A DNA stretch of 64,000 bases from DATAUD01 sp036268455. Its GTDB lineage: Bacteria > Verrucomicrobiota > Verrucomicrobiia > Limisphaerales > Palsa-1400. Below the pieces are notes generated by a model. It was not told the DNA's origin. It ran no database searches and saw only the letters and a list, made by a program, of their open reading frames with translations. The stretch covers positions 62,001 through 126,000 of the forward strand of contig DATAUD010000009.1 in assembly GCA_036268455.1 (NCBI GenBank). Direction: 5' to 3'. Shown here piece by piece: positions 1 through 8,233 of the stretch. How positions within the stretch are numbered: position 1 is the stretch's first letter; the number at the start of each line of letters is the position of its first letter. Position numbers and translations under genes: made by a program.

Positions 1-654
1 TTACAGGGGGCGGCGATGCGCCGGGGACGGCCCGCCAAGGTATTTTACCACGGCTTCTGTCCGGCATTTGACGTGCAATTTCTCGTAGATGCGCTGCACG
101 TAGGTTCGTATGGTTCCCAGATGAAGGTCCATCTGCGCCGCTATCTCCTTGTAGGCGCAACCTTGCGAAAGCAACTCCAGCACCTGCTGTTCCCGCCCTG
201 ATAGATGCGTCTTTAACTCCGCGGTCGTTCCGGACGGCTTGAACGCCTGCACTACCTTTCTGGCGATGTGGCTCGTCATCGGCGAACCTCCCTGCTGAAT
301 CTCCATGATCGCTTCCAGCAATTTCTCCGGCCGCGTGCTCTTGAGCAGGTAACCGCACGCCCCGGCGGCCAGGGCGTCGAACACCTGGTTGGTGTCCTCA
401 TAGACTGTCAACATCATGATTTGCAGGCCGGGCATCAGGGGGGCCAATTGCCGGACGCATTCGATTCCGTTCATCCCGGGGAGGTTGATGTCAACAATCG
501 CAATTTTAGGTTGGACTTTCGGAATCACCTCCAGCGCTTCCTCCGCTGACGCGCAGGCGCCGAGGCACTTGAACCCGGGGCTGGCATCGATGTAACCGCT
601 GATGCTTTCCCGCAACTCGGCGTCGTCCTCCACAATGCAGACGGTGATGTTCAT
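1..654 (-). CDS. NarL/FixJ-type response regulator
   Basis: Two-component response regulator of about 217 residues. The N-terminal receiver domain has the acidic start (VEDD) and the phospho-acceptor Asp in the stretch IVDINLPGMNG. The C-terminal LuxR-type helix-turn-helix contains LSGREQQVLELLSQG and the recognition region GTIRTYVQRIYEKL. I chose the ATG at 654, because a longer frame to 717 would overlap the end of the sensor kinase and adds residues unlike the family. It lies 37 nt downstream of the histidine kinase stop on the same strand, so the two probably form one operon and one phosphorelay: the HisKA_3 kinase phosphorylates this protein, which then binds DNA. Its targets cannot be seen here. 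The stop codon is at the very edge of the window. Confidence 0.93.
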   Translation of the reverse strand: MNITVCIVEDDAELRESISGYIDASPGFKCLGACASAEEALEVIPKVQPKIAIVDINLPGMNGIECVRQLAPLMPGLQIMMLTVYEDTNQVFDALAAGACGYLLKSTRPEKLLEAIMEIQQGGSPMTSHIARKVVQAFKPSGTTAELKTHLSGREQQVLELLSQGCAYKEIAAQMDLHLGTIRTYVQRIYEKLHVKCRTEAVVKYLGGPSPAHRRPL

Positions 655-691
655 TCTCGCACGGGATTCTATGCGCGGCGCGGCTTTCATG

Positions 692-3600
692 TTAGTCGGA
701 TAAATGGATGACGGCATACGGCACGATCAACCGCACGCAGGTTCCCTGGCCCGGCACGCTCGTGATCTCGCAACGTCCCTGGATGGCGGCAAGCCGTTGA
801 TTCAGGTTTTCAAGGCCGTGGCTGATCCTGCCCGTGCCGAGGCCGTTTTGAACCGCCGGCGCCATACCGCGCCCATCATCTGAAATGCGAATCTCAAAAC
901 TATCGGGACCGGTGGCGATCTGAATTTCAGCGCGCGATGCTTCTGAATGTTTAAGGACATTGTTGAGCGCCTCTTTCACCGCAAGGAAGATATTGTGGCG
1001 CACATCCGTTGAAAGGCGGCAGTGCGGCAGGCTGGCCGGAATGACGAATTTGCACCGAATCGGGCTGTCCTCGAAAAACCCGGTCGCGTAGCGGCAGACG
1101 TAGGTTGCCAGATCATCAAGGTTGTCATTTTTCGGGTCAACGGCCCATACGATTTCGTCCAGCGAAAAAACCATGTCGCGCGCCGTTTGCGCCATTTTTT
1201 CAATGTGCCCGGCCGCTTCGGAATTGTCGTGCAGCCGTCGGCGGGCCATCGCGCCCTGGAAGGAAATGCGCGTCAGTTTCGCCCCCAATTCATCGTGCAT
1301 GTCCCGGGCGATGCGGGTGCGTTCCAATTCAATCGCGTGGCGTTGCTGCATCTGTTGGAGTTTGCGGAGCATCCTGCGGCGTGTGGCGTAGCGGGCGGAG
1401 CCGCCAATCGCGCCAACAATCGCCAAGACGCACACCGTCAAAAACCACCATGTTTCCCAAAAATGGGGCAACAACTCGAGTTGCAGCGAAGCGGCATCCG
1501 GGCTCCACCCCCCGTCATTATTGCACGCGGTCACCTCAAACGAATATGCGCCGGGGCGAAGGTTGGCATAATAGGCCACCCGGCGGTTGTCCGCTTCGAC
1601 CCAATCGGAATCCACTCCATCCAGTTTGTATTTGAATCGTATGCGCTCGGGCGTCGGGATTCCAAGGCCGGTGTAATGAATTTCCAGTTCCCGATGGCCA
1701 GGCGGGATTCGCACCGAAACTTTCGGCGCAATGTCGGAAAGGGCTTTGTCGATCGGAAACCACGGCTTGCCGTCAAGCACCAGTTGCTCGATATACACCG
1801 ACGGCAGCGAATTGTTGATGTGTATCGCTCTCGGATCAAGCGCCGCCACGCCGTCGCTTGTCGCAAACCAAAGCCGCCCGTCCCGGGTCTTCCATGCCCC
1901 GGGTTTGCCGGTGCTGCACAGCGCGCTGGCCATGCCGTCGTTGCGCCCGTACGCAATGCTGGCGACTTTTTTGGTTCGCCGCGCGTCCACCGAATCAAAA
2001 TCCTTTTTGAGCACGCGAAAAACGCCCCTGGAACACGTCATCCACAGCCAATTGTAATCATCCTCGATAATATCGAATATCTCATCGCTCAATAGCCCGT
2101 CCTTGACGTGATAAACGGTAAAACGGCCGCCGCGATAGCGATTCAACCCACCCTTTTCCGTGCCAATCCACAGACAGTCGTTGTCATCGTCGTAAAGGGC
2201 CGTCACTACATCGTCCGATAGCCCGTTCAAAGTAGTGAACGTGTCAAACACTCCGTTCTTCCAGTGGCATAGGCCTTCCTGCGTTCCGAACCAGATCCCG
2301 CCGCGCTTGTCCTCCCGGATCGCCCGGAGCGCGTGTCCCGCCATTCTGCCGGTAATATCGTTGGTAATAAACCTTCCGTGCGCAATGCAACTCAGTCCCT
2401 GGCTGGTCCCAATCCAGACGTTGCTCGATCGGTCTTCGCAGATAACGGTGACATCCCCCGCCGCCAATCCGCTTTTTTGCGGATAACGGACCGGATTGCC
2501 GTCCTTGATTTGCACAACTCCGGCGCCGTCATCGCCGCCGGCCCAAAGGCTGCCGTCACGCCCTTTGCACAAGCATTCAACCAGCTCAATCGGAAAACCT
2601 TTCGCGCGCGTGTAAGCCGTGATGGCGTCCCCGTTCAGTTGATCCAGCCCTCCCCGGTTTCCAAGCCAGAGACTCCCGTTGTCATCTTCCACAACGGAGG
2701 TGATATTGTTGTGAGACAAACCTTGGTGCGTGCCGTAAACCAGGAGGCCCTTTGGCGCAAGGCGGCTTAAACCGTTTTCCGAACCAATCCAAAGGTTCCC
2801 CTCGCGATCCTCAAAAAGGCTGCGTACCTTTCCAAACGGCGCGGCTTCGTTGTCCATTTCATCTAAAAAATGCCCTTCCTGGAACCGGCTCAATCCCGTG
2901 TCCGTCCCCACCCACATGTCTCCCTGCCTGTCGTTGCGAATCACATTGACGAACCGGTCGGACAACGCGAATTGCTCGTTATACGCGTAGAACGAATGGC
3001 TGCGGCGCAGAATCAAACCGTGCGCGGACCCAATCCAGAGTCGCCCCGGCACGTCCTGCCAAAGTCCCGTCAGCGAATTGTCGGGCAGCCCGTTTTCGCG
3101 CGTGAAGCCCAGGATCGTTTTGTTCGAAATGACGTTCAGCCCCCGGTCCGTGGCGATCCAAAGATTCGTCTCGGCATCTTCCAGCACGGAACGGATCGAA
3201 TCGGAAAGCAGCCCGTCCTTGATTTTATAATTGACGAATTGGTCCCGCCGCAAAAGGCTCACGCCGGTGGTCGTCCCAATCCACAACGAACCATCCACGC
3301 CCTCGCATAGCGCCGTCACGCAATCCCCCGCCAATCCGCCAGCCGCGTCATAATGCGAAATCGCGGCGCCGCTCAGGCAGCTCAATCCCCCGCCGTCGAA
3401 ACCGATCCAGAGGCGCCCTTTGCTGTCCGCGAAAAGCGCGGTGATGGAGCGGTTTGCGGTCGAATAAACTGTAAATTGTGTCCCATCGAACCTCGCCAGT
3501 CCGTTTCGGGTCCCCACCCAAATGTAGCCGTCGGGTGTTTGCGCAATGGCCTGAATCCGGTTGTCCGGCAACCCGTCATCAATGCGCCACGTCCGTGAAA

Positions 3601-4792
3601 TGTATTGCGAGGTGGACCGGTCCATGCTCGACCAATCAGCCCAGTTCAGGTTCCCGTTAATTTGGGTGCGATGATTCAGAATTCTCTCCGGCCCGCGATC
3701 AAACGCAAATATCTCCAAGTGCCCTTGGGCGTTGCTCCCGACAACCGGATACGACGGAGTCACCGCCCCAATATCGATCAACCGTGTCCAGTTGGCCCCG
3801 GCGTTCCGTCTGGCTTGTATATTGTCCCCCACCAACGACATATCGGTCCAGTTAACCCAATTCGACTGGCCGCCGCGAAGTTGGAATGTGTGAAAAATCA
3901 TGTCGTCAGCCGGATTCACCGTGAAAATCTCAATTCGCCCGTCGGGATTCCGTCCCATGGCGATTCCCGGCTTCATTTTCTTGCCAAGGCTCATCCACGC
4001 CGACCACGGACTGTTCGGGTGGGCGGACAATTGGAATACGTGGCACACGATGTTGTCCGGCGCGCGCACACCGGCCAATTCCAGGCGGCCATCCATATTT
4101 TGGCAAACGGCAAATCCGGGAAGTATCCGTTCACCCAGCCTGGCCCAGGGTGTCCATTGCTCGTCGCTGGTTTGCCGGCAATGGACCAATTCGCCGTCCT
4201 TCGCGTCGATCCCGAACACTTCCACCAACCCGGCCCGGTCTTGGGCGACAGTCAAGCCGAGTTCGACATTGCCGCCAATATTAACCCAATCCGACCATTG
4301 GCCCTGGTTCTCCCCCTTCATTTGCCGGATATATTGCACAGAGCGGCTTCCAACCCCCACTGCGAACACTTGGAACAGGCCGTCCGCATCTTTGCTGGCG
4401 GCGACGGAGGAATACTTTTGCGGGCCGGGTAAGGTTGTCCAATTCGACCAGGCGAGGCTGTTCGGCTCCTTTTGGAAACTGTATTCCACAGTTTGGCTGA
4501 TTCGATTTAGCGCAAAAACACCCAGGCGGCCCGTTGAGTCATTCACAATCGCGACACCGGGCGCAAACTCGCCGCCGAGGCTGGACCAGGACGACCAATC
4601 ACGCGTGAATTCGCGTTGCCAGCGGTGGCGCAAGTCCCCATTGTGGTCCACTTGGAAAACCTCGATCCGGCCATCCGCATTGTTTCCCACCGCAAGCCCC
4701 GCGATAGCCGGCCCGTCCCCTCGCGCTGTCGAGATGCCGGTCGCGGCGGCAACAATCGCAACCCATGGAAATTTTCGGGCAAAGGCCGGCAT
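692..4792 (-). CDS. Two-propeller sensor histidine kinase (PLL-like + Reg_prop + Y_Y_Y + HisKA_3)
   Basis: Very large membrane sensor kinase, about 1366 residues. Order of parts: signal peptide; roughly 340 residues of repeated WSSWxxLGG-type blades resembling PLL/tectonin-like beta-propellers; a Reg_prop propeller with many repeats of the type DGYIWVGTRNGLARFDG; a Y_Y_Y domain; one transmembrane helix (WWFLTVCVLAIVGAIG); a HisKA_3 dimerisation/phosphoacceptor helix (RIARDMHDELGAKLTRI); and a HATPase_c domain with N box (EALNNVLKHSEA) and G box (SDDGRGM). It lacks a receiver or AraC domain, so it should work with the separate regulator at 1-654. I took the ATG at 4792, which gives a plausible signal peptide; an in-frame TTG lies at 4822. 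Sensors with Reg_prop/Y_Y_Y usually detect extracytoplasmic polysaccharide fragments; a sugar ligand here is inference. Confidence 0.9.
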   Translation of the reverse strand: MPAFARKFPWVAIVAAATGISTARGDGPAIAGLAVGNNADGRIEVFQVDHNGDLRHRWQREFTRDWSSWSSLGGEFAPGVAIVNDSTGRLGVFALNRISQTVEYSFQKEPNSLAWSNWTTLPGPQKYSSVAASKDADGLFQVFAVGVGSRSVQYIRQMKGENQGQWSDWVNIGGNVELGLTVAQDRAGLVEVFGIDAKDGELVHCRQTSDEQWTPWARLGERILPGFAVCQNMDGRLELAGVRAPDNIVCHVFQLSAHPNSPWSAWMSLGKKMKPGIAMGRNPDGRIEIFTVNPADDMIFHTFQLRGGQSNWVNWTDMSLVGDNIQARRNAGANWTRLIDIGAVTPSYPVVGSNAQGHLEIFAFDRGPERILNHRTQINGNLNWADWSSMDRSTSQYISRTWRIDDGLPDNRIQAIAQTPDGYIWVGTRNGLARFDGTQFTVYSTANRSITALFADSKGRLWIGFDGGGLSCLSGAAISHYDAAGGLAGDCVTALCEGVDGSLWIGTTTGVSLLRRDQFVNYKIKDGLLSDSIRSVLEDAETNLWIATDRGLNVISNKTILGFTRENGLPDNSLTGLWQDVPGRLWIGSAHGLILRRSHSFYAYNEQFALSDRFVNVIRNDRQGDMWVGTDTGLSRFQEGHFLDEMDNEAAPFGKVRSLFEDREGNLWIGSENGLSRLAPKGLLVYGTHQGLSHNNITSVVEDDNGSLWLGNRGGLDQLNGDAITAYTRAKGFPIELVECLCKGRDGSLWAGGDDGAGVVQIKDGNPVRYPQKSGLAAGDVTVICEDRSSNVWIGTSQGLSCIAHGRFITNDITGRMAGHALRAIREDKRGGIWFGTQEGLCHWKNGVFDTFTTLNGLSDDVVTALYDDDNDCLWIGTEKGGLNRYRGGRFTVYHVKDGLLSDEIFDIIEDDYNWLWMTCSRGVFRVLKKDFDSVDARRTKKVASIAYGRNDGMASALCSTGKPGAWKTRDGRLWFATSDGVAALDPRAIHINNSLPSVYIEQLVLDGKPWFPIDKALSDIAPKVSVRIPPGHRELEIHYTGLGIPTPERIRFKYKLDGVDSDWVEADNRRVAYYANLRPGAYSFEVTACNNDGGWSPDAASLQLELLPHFWETWWFLTVCVLAIVGAIGGSARYATRRRMLRKLQQMQQRHAIELERTRIARDMHDELGAKLTRISFQGAMARRRLHDNSEAAGHIEKMAQTARDMVFSLDEIVWAVDPKNDNLDDLATYVCRYATGFFEDSPIRCKFVIPASLPHCRLSTDVRHNIFLAVKEALNNVLKHSEASRAEIQIATGPDSFEIRISDDGRGMAPAVQNGLGTGRISHGLENLNQRLAAIQGRCEITSVPGQGTCVRLIVPYAVIHLSD

Positions 4793-4933
4793 TTCAGCAT
4801 TAAATCCCGCCCCAAATTCCAAGTCAATGCCGGCTTTCGGTGTTATGAGGGAAACCCCTACTTTCAGAATCGTTTTTTTGAAGTGACATTTGACTTGCGA
4901 AAAGTGAGAAAGAGTGTTTAATACTGTCTGTTA

Positions 4934-4948
4934 CCGGGCAGTGCCCGG
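4934..4948. other. Short hairpin between divergent kinase and infC
   Basis: CCGGGC and GCCCGG form a perfect 6-bp stem with a 3-nt loop in the 180-bp region between the divergent kinase gene and infC. It has no T-run, so it is not a convincing terminator. It could be an operator or part of an infC leader. Nothing else in this gap was recognised. Confidence 0.35.
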
Positions 4949-5002
4949 CTGTGATATAAAGTTTGAATTGTACATGAACATATTCCAACCCGTGAGGGCC
5001 TC

Positions 5003-5701
5003 TTGACTCGCCCTTTCACTCCTCGTACTTTTTCTCCGCCCGCCTCGTTCACACGCGTTAATGGGAAAATCCGTGCCCGCGAAGTGCGCGTCATTGAGGG
5101 GGACAAAAACCTTGGCGTTATGTCGCTCGGCGAAGCCATCAACCTGGCCCGCGCCAAAACTGTCGATCTGGTCGAAGTCGCCGCCGCCGCCAATCCGCCG
5201 GTCTGCCGCCTGGTTGATTTTGGAAAGTACCGCTACGAATTGGCGAAGCAGGAAAAGGAAGCCCGCAAACATCAGCACGCCAACAAGGTCAAAGAAATTC
5301 AGCTCAGCCCGAACATTGACCCTCATGATTTCGGCGTCAAACTGCAGCACGCAATCGACTTTCTTTGCGAAGATATGAAAGTCAAAGTGACGCTTCGTTT
5401 CCGCGGACGCGAAATGGCGCACAAGGAATTTGGTTTTCAACAAGTTGAAAAACTAGTCAAGAGCCTCACTTCTTTCGGTCATCCCGACGCTCCGGCGAAG
5501 CTCATCGGCAAGGGCATCAACGTCATGCTCAGCCCGCTGCCTCGCGCCAAACGCGGGAAGAATCCCAAGCAAGTGGAAAACGACGGGGAACCGACTGCTT
5601 TGCCTGAAGAGGCGGAAGAAGCCGTCGCCGCTCCCAAAGTGGCGTCGAACGGCAAGTCATTTTCCAACGACGCATTTTCCAATTTGGAACTGAAAAAGTG
5701 A
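5003..5701 (+). CDS. infC: Translation initiation factor IF-3
   Basis: IF-3 binds the 30S subunit and controls start-codon and initiator-tRNA selection. The 232-residue protein has the N-domain signature (VNGKIRAREVRVIEGD, then GVMSLGEAINLARAKTVDLVEV), the basic linker and the C-domain (KVKEIQLSPNIDPHDFGVK, VKVTLRFRGREMAH). It is longer than the usual ~180 residues because of an acidic/alanine-rich C-terminal tail. The frame opens with TTG, preceded by a GAGGG-like ribosome site at about 4993-4997. Rare start codons are a known hallmark of infC and its autoregulation. Unusually, rpmI and rplT do not follow; a Tat-exported oxidoreductase does. Confidence 0.97.
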   Translation: MTRPFTPRTFSPPASFTRVNGKIRAREVRVIEGDKNLGVMSLGEAINLARAKTVDLVEVAAAANPPVCRLVDFGKYRYELAKQEKEARKHQHANKVKEIQLSPNIDPHDFGVKLQHAIDFLCEDMKVKVTLRFRGREMAHKEFGFQQVEKLVKSLTSFGHPDAPAKLIGKGINVMLSPLPRAKRGKNPKQVENDGEPTALPEEAEEAVAAPKVASNGKSFSNDAFSNLELKK

Positions 5702-5776
5702 CGCTTCAGTGAGTTAGAAACTTGCTGGAAATCTTTTTTCTGGTCTCCGCCGTTTCGGGCACGCATCATCGCTTGC

Positions 5777-7114
5777 ATGAGCACAAGCCCTATTGCCCGT
5801 TCTCCGATGAGTCGTCGCCGTTTCCTGGCGGTCACCAGCGCCGCTGGCGCCGCGGTTGCCCTTCCTACCTTCATTCCCGCCTCAGCGTTGGGACGTGGAG
5901 GGAGCACCGCGCCTTCCAATAGAATCATCATCGGAATTGTGGGTTGGGGGATGATCGCGCCGCAGAATACGAATGGCTTGATGGGTTTGAAAGATTGCCG
6001 GGTCGTCGCCTCCTGCAACATCGACAAAAAACATCTTAAGAGATCGCTCGACACGATTAACGGCTTTTACAAAAACAAAGATTGCAAGCCGTATCACGAT
6101 TACCGCGAAATGATTTCCCGCCCGGACATTGACGCCGTGATGATCGCCGTTCCCGATCATTGGCACGAAATCATCGCGGTCTTTGCCGCCCGGCAAAAGA
6201 AGGATATTTACGGAGAAAAGCCGCTGGCCAAAACCATTGCCGAACAGCAAAGAATTGTGAAGGCGGTGCAGGAAAACGGACGCATCTGGCAGACCGGCTC
6301 CTGGCAGCGCTCAAACGGCAGTTTTCACAAGGCCGCCGAGATCGTGCGCAATGGGCTGATTGGCAAAGTCACGAAAGTTGAAGTCGGATTGCCTTCCGGC
6401 CATACAGACTTCGCGCACGACGGGAAGGATACCAAAATTACCAAGCCGCCCCGATGGCTGGATTACAACACGTGGATTGGGCCGTCGAGAATGGAGCCTT
6501 ACATCAAGGCGCGAAGCCATTTGAACTGGCGCTGGAATTACAACACCGGCGGCGGGCAATTAATGGATTGGGTCGGGCACCATGTCGATATTGCGCATTG
6601 GGGCCTGGGTTTTGACAATAATGGGCCGTACGAATTGGAGGGCCACGGTGACTTTCCGCCGCACGACGCCATCTGGAATACCTGCACCAAATACCGCATT
6701 GAATTGAAGTATCCCGAGGACATCCACATGACCATCGCGGGCGGGTACGATGAAATCAAAAGCGGCACCAAATGGATCGGCAAAGACGGCTGGGTTTACG
6801 TGGACCGCGGCAAATTCGATTCTTCCAACGATGACTGGAAAGACATCAAGGAACTGGACGAGAAAGACGTAAAAATCCCGCTGATACGCTCGACCAATCA
6901 CTACCGCAATTTCATCGACTCGGTGAAATCACGAAAACCAACCATCGCGCCTGCGAATACGGCGCATCACTCCGCCACCCCGGGCCATCTCGGGTTGATC
7001 TCGATGCTGACAGGCCGAAAAATCCGGTGGAACGTCGAGACAGAAGAAATACTTGACGATCCGGCGGCGAGCCTGTTGATGTCGCGCCCGTTTCGCCCGC
7101 CTTACGAGATGTGA
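5777..7114 (+). CDS. Tat-exported Gfo/Idh/MocA-family oxidoreductase
   Basis: NAD(P)-dependent sugar or inositol oxidoreductase family protein of 445 residues. The N-terminus has a twin-arginine signal (SRRRFLAVTSAAGAAVALP), so the folded protein is probably exported to the periplasm with its cofactor. The Rossmann region (IIIGIVGWGMIAPQ) is followed by the family's EKP motif (YGEKPLA) and the C-terminal substrate domain with GGGQLMDWVGHHVDIAHWGL. Such Tat-linked members are abundant in Verrucomicrobiota and Planctomycetota and are mostly uncharacterised; the substrate cannot be assigned. ATG at 5777 is used; an in-frame ATG at 5807, next to the Tat motif, is possible. It stands alone, directly followed by the first 130-bp repeat. 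Confidence 0.9.
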   Translation: MSTSPIARSPMSRRRFLAVTSAAGAAVALPTFIPASALGRGGSTAPSNRIIIGIVGWGMIAPQNTNGLMGLKDCRVVASCNIDKKHLKRSLDTINGFYKNKDCKPYHDYREMISRPDIDAVMIAVPDHWHEIIAVFAARQKKDIYGEKPLAKTIAEQQRIVKAVQENGRIWQTGSWQRSNGSFHKAAEIVRNGLIGKVTKVEVGLPSGHTDFAHDGKDTKITKPPRWLDYNTWIGPSRMEPYIKARSHLNWRWNYNTGGGQLMDWVGHHVDIAHWGLGFDNNGPYELEGHGDFPPHDAIWNTCTKYRIELKYPEDIHMTIAGGYDEIKSGTKWIGKDGWVYVDRGKFDSSNDDWKDIKELDEKDVKIPLIRSTNHYRNFIDSVKSRKPTIAPANTAHHSATPGHLGLISMLTGRKIRWNVETEEILDDPAASLLMSRPFRPPYEM

Positions 7115-7117
7115 CCA

Positions 7118-7247
7118 GTCACATTTGATTTATAAGAGTGGAAAAAACCTCCGTGGAGTCGATTTGCGGAGGCACTTCAGCGGTTGGGCGTTCGCAAATC
7201 AGGAGCGGTTGCTCCGCGCTCTGATCAGTGCGGCGGCCATGTGAGCC
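7118..7247. repeat. 130-bp direct repeat, copy 1
   Basis: This stretch matches 8104-8233 in the same orientation and at exactly the same length. The last ~60 bp are identical and the first ~70 bp are diverged. It contains internal inverted repeats: GATTTGCG (7161-7168) with CGCAAATC (7193-7200); GGAGC-GGTT-GCTCC (7202-7215); and the palindrome CTGATCAG (7221-7228). It begins four bases after the oxidoreductase stop codon. It looks like a small mobile, structured, non-autonomous repeat. A 109-residue frame running through it on the minus strand (7119-7448) shares its C-terminal tail with the eboF-like protein only because of this repeat. Confidence 0.85.
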
Positions 7248-7340
7248 TATTCCAAGCGCAAGCTGCGTGGGCATCGCGCAATAGACTTTCATCACTGCCC
7301 GGCTGACGTTAACGAAAAAGTGCGGATGACGACTGACACG

Positions 7341-7374
7341 GTCGAGATCCTCGACGTCGACGGACCCCGTCGAC
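7341..7374. other. Two adjacent perfect hairpins in an intergenic region
   Basis: GTCGAG-ATC-CTCGAC (7341-7355) is followed with no gap by GTCGACGG-ACC-CCGTCGAC (7356-7374). Both stems are perfect with 3-nt loops. They lie in the ~340-bp gap between the Tat oxidoreductase and the PH-like membrane protein, downstream of repeat copy 1. There is no following T-run. The rest of this gap (7248-7340 and 7375-7454) shows nothing recognisable. A recombination site or protein-binding site is possible; function unknown. Confidence 0.5.
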
Positions 7375-7454
7375 CGTCGACTCAATCGGCGGGAAAACGG
7401 ACGGCTAAAAGCGAACGAGCCGCGCCAAAGAGAAAAACGCAACGTCATCCGATG

Positions 7455-7991
7455 CTATTTGTTGGTTTTTGGGTTCGGGCGGCCCCTCCACGATCGCCAA
7501 GATTTCAAAACAATTCCATCGCGTAAGCCACCATCATCTGCCTTTGCAACCCGGGATCCCAATTCGAGAACAGCGTCAATAGCTGCTCGTGAAAAGACTT
7601 TGGCGTTAATATCGAGCTTCCTCGCACCATTTGATTCTTTGGGTTCGACCACTAATCGTAACGGCCCCTTTTGTGCTTTCCACTCCAACCGGACTATCTT
7701 AATTTGATTATGCTTGATGCTTTGCTTCCCACGAAACAAGCTCCGAAAAACCAATTCCGCGGGTGTGATGACGATTTTAAAACTAACCAACCATGCGAAA
7801 CTATATCCCGACACAATACCCGCTACTAACACACCTGCGAGGGGGATGCCATGTACTGCATCTGCCCACACAATTAGCCAGGGGAAAGCGGAAAGGCCTC
7901 CGATAAAAATCCATGCCGGAAGCTCTGCTCGATATTGTTTAGCTGCCATTCGTTGCGACAAAGCCAAAGCCTCGGCTTCTTCATTTACCAT
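7455..7991 (-). CDS. Membrane protein with bacterial PH-like domain
   Basis: A 178-residue protein. Two hydrophobic segments occur at about residues 26-46 (AWIFIGGLSAFPWLIVWADAV) and 50-75, followed by a stretch typical of bPH domains (FKIVITPAELVFRSLFRGKQSI, then LEWKAQKGPLRLVVEP). This layout resembles small YdbT/PH-domain membrane proteins of unknown role. It sits alone between the two 130-bp direct repeats, so it may be cargo of, or a bystander trapped by, a repeat-mediated rearrangement. Its composition looks slightly less GC-rich than its neighbours. Family assignment is by pattern only. Confidence 0.65.
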   Translation of the reverse strand: MVNEEAEALALSQRMAAKQYRAELPAWIFIGGLSAFPWLIVWADAVHGIPLAGVLVAGIVSGYSFAWLVSFKIVITPAELVFRSLFRGKQSIKHNQIKIVRLEWKAQKGPLRLVVEPKESNGARKLDINAKVFSRAAIDAVLELGSRVAKADDGGLRDGIVLKSWRSWRGRPNPKTNK

Positions 7992-8103
7992 TGGATGACG
8001 ATTGGGTGCCGGCGTCGGTCCTCATTACTTGCACTTTCGCTTTTGGTTGTTCTCGGTAGATTGGAAATCGCATCGTCGTCTCCTCCCGCAACCGATGAAA
8101 TAT

Positions 8104-8233
8104 GTCACATTTGATTGATAAGGGCGGAAAAAACGTTTGTCGAATCGATTTGCGAAGGCAATCCGGGCGATGCGCGTTCGCAAATCAGGAGCGGTTGCTC
8201 CGCGCTCTGATCAGTGCGGCGGCCATGTGAGCC
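8104..8233. repeat. 130-bp direct repeat, copy 2 (encodes the C-terminal tail of the eboF-like gene)
   Basis: Second copy of the repeat at 7118-7247, same orientation and length, with the distal ~60 bp identical. It carries the same inverted repeats (GATTTGCG/CGCAAATC and GGAGC/GCTCC around GGTT). On the minus strand it is translated as the end of the eboF-like protein, beginning at GSHGRRTDQSAEQPLLICER and running to the stop at 8105. The repeat therefore appears to have replaced or extended the native 3' end of that gene. Confidence 0.85.

Noticed and set aside
1022..2095. 357-codon plus-strand frame inside the sensor kinase
   Set aside because: Antisense to conserved Y_Y_Y, transmembrane and HisKA parts; composition typical of a shadow frame.
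7119..7448. 109-codon minus-strand frame ending in the repeat-encoded tail
   Set aside because: The only shared part with another protein comes from the 130-bp repeat; the rest is Arg/Ser-rich without family likeness. I treat it as non-genic.
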